64,000 bases of DNA from assembly GCA_016706865.1 (NCBI GenBank), contig JADJIS010000003.1:2294001-2358000 (forward strand), given 5' to 3'. The notes under the pieces are model-generated. The model ran no database searches. It was not told the origin of the DNA and was given only the letters and a program-made list of their open reading frames with translations. Position 1 is the stretch's first letter; each line of letters starts with the position of its first letter. Below are positions 18,170 to 27,372 of this stretch, in pieces. The stretch comes from Bacteroidota bacterium. GTDB lineage: Bacteria; Bacteroidota; Bacteroidia; Chitinophagales; BACL12. Made by a program: the position numbers and the translations under genes.

Positions 18170-18200
18170 AAAAAGCTGCCGGCATAACCGGCAGCAACAA
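18170..18200 (-). terminator. Terminator of the beta-propeller gene
   Basis: GCTGCCGG (18175-18182) pairs perfectly with CCGGCAGC (18188-18195). On the minus strand a T-rich run follows, so it serves the gene ending at 18231. The plus side has no T-run, making it weak for the antiporter gene. Confidence 0.88.
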
Positions 18201-18230
18201 AAAACATCGTATTTAAACGATATTTGAAAC

Positions 18231-19850
18231 CTAAAGCTTAATAAACTTTTGGGAATTAATAATATTTTCCTCATTAAAAATAACAACGGTATATATTCCT
18301 GATGCCAGGTGTTGAATATTAAATTGGATCTGGTCTGCTAAATTAATTTCCAGAGATTCACTCACTACCTGTCCGGCATAATTTAAAATTTTAAATTTCG
18401 CAAGTGCATCAGAAAATTCTGAAATATGAAATGTAATATTTTCTGTTGCAGGGTTAGGGAAGATATTTATACTATTTTCATCTGCAATTGTTGTATTAAT
18501 ATCAACTAATACAGATCCAAATTTGTATAAAAATATATCGTAAGTACCATTCGTGGTTAATTCTGGAGCATCTTCCACAATAATATTTTCGGAAAAAGTA
18601 CCACTGCAATAAACATTACCATGTTTATCTACATCCAGTCCGTTTGGGATTACAAAATTATTACCCGTTGCCTGATAAACTTGCACAATATCACCATCAC
18701 GTGTATATGCCACTATAAATGTGCCTACATTTTCACCATATAATTGCAATCCGTCGAATTCGGCAGCTCCCATAAAATTTCCGGAAATAAAAACACCATC
18801 CTTACCTAATACAATATCTTCAGAATGATCGTAATTGGAGCTACCTCCTGATCTATACCAAGAAACTGCTCCATCATCACCATGCATTTTTACCAAAAAC
18901 ACATCTGTTAATCCGTAATTTGGTACTATTTCCCCGAATAACAGATCATCAGAATTTAATTCCGTGCATAAATAAACATCATTTGCTTCATCAATGGTTA
19001 TTCCTGAAATATCATATCCATCAGATGGTCCGTAAATTATTTTCCCCCACATGGCTTCACCTTCGGGGTTAAGTTTCAAAATTAATGCATCAGAAAGTCC
19101 GTGATTCATAAAATTAAATCCGTCAATGGAAAAAGACGCAGTATATAAAACAGAAAGAAAAATATTTCCGTCATGATCAGCGGCAATTTCATATGGCGTA
19201 TCAGAGCCATTTGATCCCAAACTTTTTAACCACAGTGCGTTTCCATTCTTATCAAATTTTGCATAGATCACATCATAGTCTCCAAATTCTTCTATTTCCT
19301 CACCCATAAATGTGAGTGCTCCTGAATTATTACCTGTTACAAGAATATTATCATTATCATCAACTGCAATTTGTGAAAATGAAGGACCGTTGCCTGATAC
19401 AGATTGTGCCCAAAGAATATTTCCATCATGGTCATATTTTGCAATAAAAGAATTACTGCCATTATTAGTAAGGGTAATCCCGCTAAAAACCGCATCAGCA
19501 CCATAAAATATTCCACAAATAATAATATTATTATCATTATCCAGAATAATATCGTAAACTTCAATAGTTGCCTCATTAATTTCAGCAAAAATCCATTCCA
19601 CATCACCGGCACCGTTAATTTTTGCAATATAGGGTGTGTAACCATAATCACTTGTCAACGTAAATCCCCCGAAATTTAATTCAGGTCCCGAAAACACATC
19701 AACGAGAAAAGAATTACCTTCATAGTCAGTTGCATGACCAGAATGATTATTGTAATTCACATCACCATAATTTTTAAGGAACATAGTTTGCGCATTGCCC
19801 GTTATGCCTGATAAAAGGAGCGCCATAATTAAAACTTTAATAGGTTTCAT
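18231..19850 (-). CDS. Secreted SBBP-type beta-propeller protein with T9SS type A tail
   Basis: A 539-residue exported protein. The signal peptide (residues 1-20) ends GNAQ. Then come about six to seven repeats of ~55 residues of the SBBP/beta-propeller type, each with a DNDNNI-like loop, an FIAKYDHDGNILW-type strand and a SGNGP-type turn. Examples are ILDNDNNIIICGIF, AVDDNDNILVTGN and TIDEANDVYLCTEL. The final ~80 residues (SINIFPNPATENITF to SQKFIKL) are the sorting tail. Such proteins are common surface products, and no catalytic role is visible. It is convergent with the KefC-like gene. Confidence 0.82.
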   Translation of the reverse strand: MKPIKVLIMALLLSGITGNAQTMFLKNYGDVNYNNHSGHATDYEGNSFLVDVFSGPELNFGGFTLTSDYGYTPYIAKINGAGDVEWIFAEINEATIEVYDIILDNDNNIIICGIFYGADAVFSGITLTNNGSNSFIAKYDHDGNILWAQSVSGNGPSFSQIAVDDNDNILVTGNNSGALTFMGEEIEEFGDYDVIYAKFDKNGNALWLKSLGSNGSDTPYEIAADHDGNIFLSVLYTASFSIDGFNFMNHGLSDALILKLNPEGEAMWGKIIYGPSDGYDISGITIDEANDVYLCTELNSDDLLFGEIVPNYGLTDVFLVKMHGDDGAVSWYRSGGSSNYDHSEDIVLGKDGVFISGNFMGAAEFDGLQLYGENVGTFIVAYTRDGDIVQVYQATGNNFVIPNGLDVDKHGNVYCSGTFSENIIVEDAPELTTNGTYDIFLYKFGSVLVDINTTIADENSINIFPNPATENITFHISEFSDALAKFKILNYAGQVVSESLEINLADQIQFNIQHLASGIYTVVIFNEENIINSQKFIKL

Positions 19851-20004
19851 TTTTTTTGTTTTTTGTTTATTTGAATTGATGGTTCAAAATTAGACCTGCC
19901 CGATGACCTATTCCAACCAAAAAGGAGGTCATTCTTAGAATCCGAAGGGGTCAAATTTCATGAAATGCCTTACATTACTGTGTTTCAGTATGCCTGAGGT
20001 TGCT

Positions 20005-20012
20005 TATCTTTA
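20005..20012 (+). promoter_or_regulatory. Possible -7 box
   Basis: TATCTTTA, the same octamer as before the genes at 4645 and 6389, lies 18 bp before the ATG at 20031. The recurrence at three start regions supports a promoter role, though the last base departs from TAnnTTTG. Confidence 0.4.
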
Positions 20013-20030
20013 GGCAAGGAAAAACGAGAT

Positions 20031-21545
20031 ATGAAGCCAAGTAACGACCTGTTCCGACTAATAAAATCTCTGGATAAAAATGAAAAAGGGTATTTTAAGA
20101 AGAATGCTCAGGGAGTTTCGAAGGGAAAGGACAAAAATTACCTTCTGCTTTTTGATGCAATTGATGCTCAGGAGGAATACAATGAGGATGCTCTTCTTAA
20201 GAAATTTCGCACCCAGGCTTTTTCGAAACAATTTTCCGTTGCCAAAAATTTTCTTTTTGAGCTTATTTTAAAAAGTCAGCGCTCCTATCGCGCAAATTCT
20301 TCAAAATTTATGCGTTTGAATGCATTAATGGAAAATGGAGAAGTACTTTTCGAAAAAGGACTTTATGAGGAAGCTATTAAAATGTGGGACAAGGCAAAAT
20401 ATCTGGCCAGTGCATTTGATGAAAAGCCTTTTATACTAGATATAGAATCATGGAAAAGAAGATATTATGTAGATCTAAAAGCATCAGATTGGGAACAAAA
20501 TACGGATCCATCTTTTGAATATAGTTTTAAACTTCTGGATAGCTATAAACACACTTTGCTGTTGCAACAAAAGTATGTGAAGATCATTAAATTTTACAAG
20601 ACGCAACCATTTTTTCGCGATGAAGAAACGAAAAAAGAATGGGAAAAATATATTGACGATCCATTATTGAAAAACGAACCGGAGGATTTTTACGGAAAAT
20701 TATATTACTTGTATATTTTTAATTTATATCATGTACTTCAGGGTAATGAAGAAGCTGCTCTTTTATCTATTACAAAGATCGTGAATTTATGGGAGGATAA
20801 TCCATCGTTAAAAGAAGTTGAACCTGTTAGATATATTGCAGCGGTTAATAATTATTTATTGGTTCTTGGTAAATTTGAAAGGAAAAAAGAGTATAAAGAT
20901 TTTATTGATAATTTCATTCCAATGGAATTTAATTCCATATCGAAGGAAGCAATATTTTTTGAACATTGGTGGTTATGGAAAGCTTATGGATATAAAATGG
21001 AATTGGATTTTGTGGGCTATAAAAAGTTTTTTGAAGAAACCGAAATGGATATCCATAAATTTTCTTCTTATATCAACAAAGTGCGATGGCTTATAATAAG
21101 ATACGAAAATGCACTGATGTTTATGATGGAAAGTAAATACGAGAAAAGCTTGGAAATTATTGATACTCTTATTGATGCAAAAGATATTGATCTTCGCAAA
21201 GATATACAGGCGAATGTGCGAATGGTATATTTAATATTGCATTTTGAGTTGGAAAATAATTTATTGCTAGACAGTCTTACGCGTTCCGTAAAAAGATATT
21301 TACAAAGCAATGAATTTTATTATGAGACCGAACGAGTATTTATTAAATATTTTAACAAATTAATATTTACTGCAAACAAAACAGAAAAAATAACCGTACT
21401 TACAGAATTACGAGATGAACTAGATCGTTTATTTACCGAAAACGACCGGGAACGCGTGGCATTTTCTAATCTCAATCTTGTGCGATGGTTAACCGCACGA
21501 ATTACCGGAGTTCCTTTTCTTGAATTATTGCAAAATAAGAGTTAG
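20031..21545 (+). CDS. Conserved cytosolic helical-repeat protein of unknown function
   Basis: A 504-residue protein without signal peptide or membrane helix. It starts SNDLFRLIKSLDKNEKGYFKK, a recognisable opening of an uncharacterised Bacteroidota family. The body is almost entirely amphipathic helices rich in Lys, Glu, Phe and Tyr, including TPR-like pairs such as LMENGEVLFEKGLYEEAIKMWDKAKYL (about residues 101-127). A scaffold role is plausible, but nothing identifies partners. Its stop is five bases from that of the convergent MBL-fold gene, with no terminator visible between them. Confidence 0.7.
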   Translation: MKPSNDLFRLIKSLDKNEKGYFKKNAQGVSKGKDKNYLLLFDAIDAQEEYNEDALLKKFRTQAFSKQFSVAKNFLFELILKSQRSYRANSSKFMRLNALMENGEVLFEKGLYEEAIKMWDKAKYLASAFDEKPFILDIESWKRRYYVDLKASDWEQNTDPSFEYSFKLLDSYKHTLLLQQKYVKIIKFYKTQPFFRDEETKKEWEKYIDDPLLKNEPEDFYGKLYYLYIFNLYHVLQGNEEAALLSITKIVNLWEDNPSLKEVEPVRYIAAVNNYLLVLGKFERKKEYKDFIDNFIPMEFNSISKEAIFFEHWWLWKAYGYKMELDFVGYKKFFEETEMDIHKFSSYINKVRWLIIRYENALMFMMESKYEKSLEIIDTLIDAKDIDLRKDIQANVRMVYLILHFELENNLLLDSLTRSVKRYLQSNEFYYETERVFIKYFNKLIFTANKTEKITVLTELRDELDRLFTENDRERVAFSNLNLVRWLTARITGVPFLELLQNKS

Positions 21546-21550
21546 CAAAT

Positions 21551-22246
21551 TTATTTGAATTTATTTCGCAACGCGACATTTGCTTCATTTAATATCGCGT
21601 TACCGTGCCCGAATACTGCGATATTAAAAGGAAGAGCTGCAACTTTTTTAATGGAATCAATCCCCACCTTTGTGTTTTCATACACCGTACTGTGTTTAAG
21701 ACCCATCATGTTTGAACAAATATCCCCTGCAATTAAAAGGTCCATACCAGGGATATAATAACACACATGTCCTAAAGAATGACCTGGTGTATAAATTACA
21801 CTAAGTCCTCCTGCAAAAGGCAATTGGTCTTTGTCCTTTAATTCAACATCAATTTGAACTTTATCGTTTTTATTCGCAGACCTTTTGATAAAAAGATGAT
21901 ACAAAATCTTATTTAAGATTTCAGGTGAAACCTCATGAGGTAATCTGCCCGCCAATCCCTGTTGAATTAATGCAGCATCTTCAAAATGCATATAAGTTTT
22001 AGCTCCGGTAATGTTAACCAGATCAGCCAAAGCACCTGCGTGATCAGGATGGCTATGAGTTAAAAGAATGTGTTTAATATCTGAAGGCTTCTTATTTAGT
22101 TCGTTGAGCGCTTTAAATATTTTGAGGTGATCATTTTTAAATCCCGTATCAATTAAAATCACATCCTGACCATCCATTAATAAATATGCGTTTACCGGCC
22201 CAAGCGGGATCTGATAAAGATATTCGGTTATTTTTTTGAGTGCCAT
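21551..22246 (-). CDS. MBL-fold metallo-hydrolase (glyoxalase II-like)
   Basis: A 231-residue cytosolic hydrolase. The metallo-beta-lactamase motif THSHPDHAG occupies residues 63-71 (H64, H66, D68, H69). Further metal ligands are expected in YMHFEDA or TPGHSLGHVCYY, and LLIAGDICSN supplies the bridging Asp. The N-terminal IPLGPVNAYLLMDG...ILIDTG strands are typical of the broad glyoxalase-II/flavoprotein-like subgroup. Substrate is not predictable. ATG 22246 is chosen because an upstream extension from 22300 reads into the AATTGA repeat tract. Confidence 0.85.
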   Translation of the reverse strand: MALKKITEYLYQIPLGPVNAYLLMDGQDVILIDTGFKNDHLKIFKALNELNKKPSDIKHILLTHSHPDHAGALADLVNITGAKTYMHFEDAALIQQGLAGRLPHEVSPEILNKILYHLFIKRSANKNDKVQIDVELKDKDQLPFAGGLSVIYTPGHSLGHVCYYIPGMDLLIAGDICSNMMGLKHSTVYENTKVGIDSIKKVAALPFNIAVFGHGNAILNEANVALRNKFK

Positions 22247-22276
22247 TGGAAAAGGTTTGTGCAAAAATAGGGAGGG

Positions 22277-22318
22277 GAATTGAGAATTGATAATGGACAA
22301 TTGATAATTGACAATTTG
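22277..22318. repeat. NAATTGA heptamer array
   Basis: Six consecutive seven-base units (GAATTGA, GAATTGA, TAATGGA, CAATTGA, TAATTGA, CAATTTG), the same unit as at 3894. It lies 31 bp upstream of the MBL-fold start codon. The rest of the gap to 22560 shows no gene. Confidence 0.85.
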
Positions 22319-22562
22319 ACCTTTGACCTGGATTGGAATTTATTAGTCCCTTTGAAGCTCCGTAAACTAATATGGAGGAGCAAAATTCTTTATTTTAATT
22401 TGAACTGCCCATTATGAATTAATTCAATTAATAAATTGAGGGTTATTTAGTGCAAATAAAAAAATGATAATATGTCAAAATTTCGTATGATCAAATCAAC
22501 TATATTTATTCACTCCCCAATTTTTACCACTGATCCATTATTACATCTTTTAATACCATAAA

Positions 22563-22613
22563 AAAAACCAACAATTAAAAGATAAAATTATCATCTTTTA
22601 ATTGTCGGTTTTA
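22563..22613 (-). terminator. Terminator of the 911-codon adhesin gene
   Basis: ACAATTAAAAGAT (22571-22583) pairs with ATCTTTTAATTGT, extended by AAACC/GGTTT outside. On the minus strand a T-run follows. It lies 13-60 bp beyond the stop codon. Confidence 0.82.
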
Positions 22614-22625
22614 AGAAATAACAAT

Positions 22626-25361
22626 TTATTTTATGAGTGTGATATTTCCTTTAAAAACTGTTGTAACACCATTATTAAATGTGAGTTCGGTAACAAAGGC
22701 ATATACACCTTCATTTAATTCTTTACCCGCCATGGTACCGTCCCAACCTTCGCTTTCGCTTCCTTCGGGCATATTTTCTTTATAAAATATTAATTCACCC
22801 CATCTATCAAATATCATCATACTTTTAATCATAGATAGGTTATATCCATATGCAAAGAAATAATCATTTATATTATCACCATTCGGAGTAAAGGTGTTTG
22901 GAATAAACACACCATTACCCGGATTTGGCAATACAGTAACGAACATATTATCGCTTGCAATACAGCCGTTTTCGTTTATCGAATTTATGGTATAGGTAAT
23001 TGATTCGAGTGGGTAAGCATTTGTTGTTGAACAATAATCACAAATAATTTGTGTTGGTGGTGTCCATAAGTAATCGCCACCTGCTTCACTGTATAAAACT
23101 GCCTGTTCTCCTGCATACACTGTGGTGTCGCCCCACGCGTCGGCAAAATTTTGATCAACACTTATAAATACGCTGGAAGATGAAGTGCAACCGTTAGCAT
23201 CGGTATATGTATAATCAATTTGATAAGGGCCACCAACACCTGCTGCTAGAGGATCGAAAGTGGATCCTGATATTCCGTTACCTGTATAAATTCCTCCTGA
23301 TGGTGATGCGTATAAAGTAAAAGGAATATCTTCCAGACAAACAATATTGTCGATCGGAAAATTAATTACAGGTAAAGGATTAACAATAAGATTAGTCGTA
23401 ATTATGGAATCACATCCATTAACGGTTATAAAATTACTTAAATATGTTCCACTTACTGTTGTTGTAATTCCACCTGGAAGGATATAAGATTCACCTTCAC
23501 AAATTTGTGCATTAATTACAGGTAAATAAACGGGATCAACTGTAATTGTTGTTGTAATAACAGAATCGCAATCGTGAATTGTTGGAAGAATTGTAACATA
23601 TATTCCTGCAGCACCGGTTGTAGTGCCATCAGGTAAAGTATAAATATCGCCTGAACAAATTGATGCGGCTACCGGGACTGCATAGGCAGGAAACACCATT
23701 AAATGTGTTGTAATAATAGAATCGCATCCGGCTGCTGTAATTAAATTAGAAACGTAACTGCCAGTTACACTTGCAATTGTTCCATCGGGTAAAGTAAATG
23801 TTTCGCCGGAACAAATTGATTCATTTACTGTGTAAGCATAAATATCATTAACATCGAGAATAGTTGTGATAATAGAATCACATCCATAGGGTGTTGGAAA
23901 ATTCAAGGTATAAGTTCCTGAAATTCCGGTGGTGGTGCCGTCAGGTAAAATATAGGTATCCCCACTGCAAATTGCTGCATTAATAGTTGTGGATGAAGCT
24001 GTATGAACAACCAGGTTTGTGGTAATAATAGAATCGCAACCTGCTGCTGTTAAAAAGTTATTAATATAAGTTCCGGTTGCTGCTACAATTGTTCCATCGG
24101 GAAGTGTATAGGTTATATCATCACAAATATCTGCGTTAAAAACAATATCGTAGGTTGGCAAAATAACAACTGTTACATCATGAGTTGCAACTCCACAATA
24201 CAAACTTGTAACTGTATTTGTAATAGTATATGTTCCCGGAGTGGAAGCACTTACGAATATTGTTCCCGTTGTGGGGTTAATTGATAACCCGGGTGGTGAT
24301 GAAGTAAAAGCTCCCGGTGTTCCTCCTCCCGGAAATAACGGTGATTTATCGGGTTCATTCACGCAATAGGGTGCTCCCAAATAAGAAAAATTGGCAACAG
24401 GATCATCTCCTACTATTAAGGTGAAAGAGGAAGGAACACAATCAATTACGGCTCCATTTGTAATAACATATGTTCCCGGTGTGGAGAGGCTGAGATCGAT
24501 CTCACCTGTTACATCATCAATGATGAGACCGGTTGGTGTTGCAGTATAAATTCCGGTATCGGCTCCGGGGTCAATTATGGGAAAAGGATTCGGTTCATCC
24601 TGGCAATAAATAGAATCGGGATAAGAAAAATCTCCTGCTATTACTCCTACAAAATCGTATAGATAAACAAAAATATTTTGCCTCATATTTCGGGCATTTG
24701 TAAAAGGAGAATGCCAACCTGTAACGGTCATACTTCCAAATATTACACAACCTGCTCCCCAATGTTTTTCAGCTGCAGCAATGTTAGTTGAAAATGCATC
24801 CTTTACTAAAGTTGTAAGACAAGTTCCAGTAACTTTTGCATGCGTAAATGACGTGCCCGTCCAGGAAGTGCCGGCAGGTGTATATGGTCCGAGAAAGATA
24901 GGATGAGTAACAATGGCTGCAACGGCATTGGACATATAAACTCCCGGAGTGAAATCGAGTGTTGTTCCGTCGAATCCGAAATTAATATCACCACCTTCAT
25001 TGGGAGCGGCATTTAAAAACAGGGAGCCTCCATTATAAACCCAATTTTCGATTGTGGTTATGTTTGTAATAAGGAAATTTTTGAGTTCGATAGCATGATC
25101 ATCCCCTCCTTCTAAAAAAACGAATTTGGATGTTGGACCAAAAGCAACAGCAGGATCTACTGAGGTAAAATACCCGGAATTCCATCCCCCCACACCAAAA
25201 ACATTGTCCATTTCGGTGATATTGGTATTGAGCACAGGGCACCAGGTCCAAGGTTCCGGGGCTGTTCTGCGAATATACCATGCTTCTGTTGCCTGTGAAA
25301 AACCAGAATAGGAACTCACAATTGCAATAATAATTAAAAGCCCATTTCGTATTGTGTGCAT
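22626..25361 (-). CDS. Large secreted repeat adhesin with gliding-associated (type B) C-terminal domain
   Basis: A 911-residue exported protein. The signal peptide ends near FSQA (residue 25). Residues 26-240 form an uncharacterised globular domain (WYIRRTAPEPWTW, KFVFLEGGDDHAIELK, GGSLFLNAAPNEGGD, WGAGCVIFGSMTVTGWHSPF) whose strand pattern recalls glutamine-amidotransferase-like/ThuA folds. Two ~80-residue DPVANFSYLG-type modules follow. Then come five ~52-residue repeats, each with ICSGDTYTLPDGT and GCDSIITTNLVV. After an HYR/PKD-like module the chain ends with VFIPNTFTPNGDNINDYF, FDRWGELIF and GNITLIK, the type B T9SS sorting domain. Confidence 0.85.
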   Translation of the reverse strand: MHTIRNGLLIIIAIVSSYSGFSQATEAWYIRRTAPEPWTWCPVLNTNITEMDNVFGVGGWNSGYFTSVDPAVAFGPTSKFVFLEGGDDHAIELKNFLITNITTIENWVYNGGSLFLNAAPNEGGDINFGFDGTTLDFTPGVYMSNAVAAIVTHPIFLGPYTPAGTSWTGTSFTHAKVTGTCLTTLVKDAFSTNIAAAEKHWGAGCVIFGSMTVTGWHSPFTNARNMRQNIFVYLYDFVGVIAGDFSYPDSIYCQDEPNPFPIIDPGADTGIYTATPTGLIIDDVTGEIDLSLSTPGTYVITNGAVIDCVPSSFTLIVGDDPVANFSYLGAPYCVNEPDKSPLFPGGGTPGAFTSSPPGLSINPTTGTIFVSASTPGTYTITNTVTSLYCGVATHDVTVVILPTYDIVFNADICDDITYTLPDGTIVAATGTYINNFLTAAGCDSIITTNLVVHTASSTTINAAICSGDTYILPDGTTTGISGTYTLNFPTPYGCDSIITTILDVNDIYAYTVNESICSGETFTLPDGTIASVTGSYVSNLITAAGCDSIITTHLMVFPAYAVPVAASICSGDIYTLPDGTTTGAAGIYVTILPTIHDCDSVITTTITVDPVYLPVINAQICEGESYILPGGITTTVSGTYLSNFITVNGCDSIITTNLIVNPLPVINFPIDNIVCLEDIPFTLYASPSGGIYTGNGISGSTFDPLAAGVGGPYQIDYTYTDANGCTSSSSVFISVDQNFADAWGDTTVYAGEQAVLYSEAGGDYLWTPPTQIICDYCSTTNAYPLESITYTINSINENGCIASDNMFVTVLPNPGNGVFIPNTFTPNGDNINDYFFAYGYNLSMIKSMMIFDRWGELIFYKENMPEGSESEGWDGTMAGKELNEGVYAFVTELTFNNGVTTVFKGNITLIK

Positions 25362-25580
25362 TACAGTTTGCTCTCCATGGGTTTGGGTTAAGCGAAATAT
25401 GGAACTAAAATAAGGAAATTTATTACAATGGGCCCCTGATGTTAATATTTTTTATTCACCCTAATTTTATTTTGTGGTGGGTAAGTGGGTTATTTAAGGG
25501 CAACAATTTCAAAATGGTGAGAGTGAATACCAACCTGATAATAATTGGAGAATTTTTTTTCCCTTAATTGACTTGCCTAT

Positions 25581-25618
25581 AAAAAAACCCCGCAAATTAT
25601 TTTTGCAGGGTTTTTTTT
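25581..25618 (-). terminator. Terminator of the M23 peptidase gene
   Basis: AAAAAACCC(C)GCAAA pairs with TTTGCAGGGTTTTTT around a short AT loop. T-runs flank it on both strands, and it lies 18 bp after the minus-strand stop codon. Confidence 0.85.
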
Positions 25619-25635
25619 GATGGTATATTAATTAA

Positions 25636-27345
25636 TTATTGAACTACCACTTTTGCAGTTTCCACTGATTTTCCATTGTAAAATTCAATTAAATAAATTC
25701 CTTTCGCTTGATCAGAAAGATCAATTTGTTCGGTAAAAAGATTTACGTCATTTAATTTCGATGATGAGTAAATTATTTCTCCTACAAGATTGCGAATCAA
25801 AAAATATTTATCTGAAGGCACATCAGAATAATAATACAATTCAAAATTTCCAAAATTTGGATTTGGATAAACTGACATTTGATTATTTTCTACGATTGTT
25901 TGTACATCTTTTAATCCACCAATAGTGCAGGGGTCTACTTGTGCTTTAAATTCACAATTCATTGTAGCTTTAAAACCCACATTTAATTTCACGTAATTTT
26001 CTGCTTCATAAAGAACATCATTCGTACTAACTCCGGAAATTGTAGCAGTAGACGCAATATAATCACCATTTAAATATCCTTTTACACCTGTATGTGTTCC
26101 GGTAAGGGTTACAGCAGCAGGGCAATTGACAGTAAAATAGTGATAATAAAATTTACCTTGATGTGTAACTCTTATTTTATAAGTGCCTGTTGCATAACCT
26201 GTAAGTGATTCAGTGAATAAAAAAATTTCCTTATAATAATTGGACGTTGCTACCCAATCCATATCTTGGAGAATAACTCCCGCACTGGAAATAATATCAA
26301 CATCCAGATCATCACCCTCAAAGAAATCGCGCATTGCCACACTTATCATTAACACTTCACCGGTAGTAAAGTGATTCGAAAAATTAACGGTTTCATTACT
26401 TCCGGCTTCATACTCTGCGCATGTTTTAAATACGGGCAGCGCATTATGTGTAGATACTCTTAATACTTCAGGTTCATAATATGGTATTTGATCAATCCAT
26501 CTGCTTTCTACCAACTCGTCATTACATCCTTCCGGATCGTACCATGGTTCCTGATAGGAATAATATTCCGTTGGTCTGAATTCAAAGTGTATATGTGGGG
26601 CGGAAGAATTTCCGGAACTACCCATTTTTCCGAGGTATTGGCCTGCAACAACATAATCATCCACTTCTAGATCTGCAACTGTTCCAGTTTTCATGTGTGC
26701 ATATACGGTAATGGACATATCATCGTGCAATAAAGCGATAAAATTTCCATAATAACCACCGTTAAATGGTTCGTAATTAAAAGTATGCGGCTCATCACAA
26801 TTTCTATCCACAGTATTTCCGGTATACATATGAATAACCTGACCATCAGCAGCTGCAATTATATCCACACTTTCATCATCCATCATTTGCCATGGAAATG
26901 GATATGGTACGATGTCGGCACCATTATGGCCATCATAATTTTTTGCGCCTCCAAAATAATAATCATCATATATTGCAGTATTGCATTGCCAATCCGTTCT
27001 GTAATATTCATCATGATTAAGATCAGCAAAGTTTCCAATATAAAAATAGGAATTCACCCCTTCTATTGCCTGATATTCAGGAGTCATTCTCAATGGCCAG
27101 GCAAATTTTACTTCACCTCCCATTTTTGCAGCAACATCAGCGTGAAGTTTACCTTCCTCGCGCAGTCTTGCAATATTTTTTTCAATTGCAGGCCTCATAT
27201 AATCTTGGTAATCCTTTTCTGTAACGCATTGAAGTTGAGGTTTATCTCCACCTAATACCTGAACAGTTTGGGCAAAAGCACTTAAGGATCCTAATAATAA
27301 AACAGTGCAAAGCAGCCGTTTTATTTTATGTTCAATTCGTTTCAT
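25636..27345 (-). CDS. Secreted M23-family zinc metallopeptidase with T9SS type A tail
   Basis: A 569-residue exported peptidase. After a signal peptide (ending AFAQ, residue 26) the LytM-type domain carries the zinc motif HxxxD at H140-D144 (HNGAD) and the HxH motif at H251-H253 in SAPHIHFEFRP, with a further active-site-like His in YAHMKTG. Family members cleave glycine-rich or peptidoglycan cross-links. Between the motifs are extra inserts (DRNCDEPHTFNYEPF), longer than in classical LytM. A beta-rich region (residues ~300-475) precedes the sorting tail (MSVYPNPNFGNFELYYYS to AKVVVQ). It likely acts outside the cell. Confidence 0.87.
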   Translation of the reverse strand: MKRIEHKIKRLLCTVLLLGSLSAFAQTVQVLGGDKPQLQCVTEKDYQDYMRPAIEKNIARLREEGKLHADVAAKMGGEVKFAWPLRMTPEYQAIEGVNSYFYIGNFADLNHDEYYRTDWQCNTAIYDDYYFGGAKNYDGHNGADIVPYPFPWQMMDDESVDIIAAADGQVIHMYTGNTVDRNCDEPHTFNYEPFNGGYYGNFIALLHDDMSITVYAHMKTGTVADLEVDDYVVAGQYLGKMGSSGNSSAPHIHFEFRPTEYYSYQEPWYDPEGCNDELVESRWIDQIPYYEPEVLRVSTHNALPVFKTCAEYEAGSNETVNFSNHFTTGEVLMISVAMRDFFEGDDLDVDIISSAGVILQDMDWVATSNYYKEIFLFTESLTGYATGTYKIRVTHQGKFYYHYFTVNCPAAVTLTGTHTGVKGYLNGDYIASTATISGVSTNDVLYEAENYVKLNVGFKATMNCEFKAQVDPCTIGGLKDVQTIVENNQMSVYPNPNFGNFELYYYSDVPSDKYFLIRNLVGEIIYSSSKLNDVNLFTEQIDLSDQAKGIYLIEFYNGKSVETAKVVVQ

Positions 27346-27372
27346 TTTCTAGTATTTAACAATAGTGAACAA

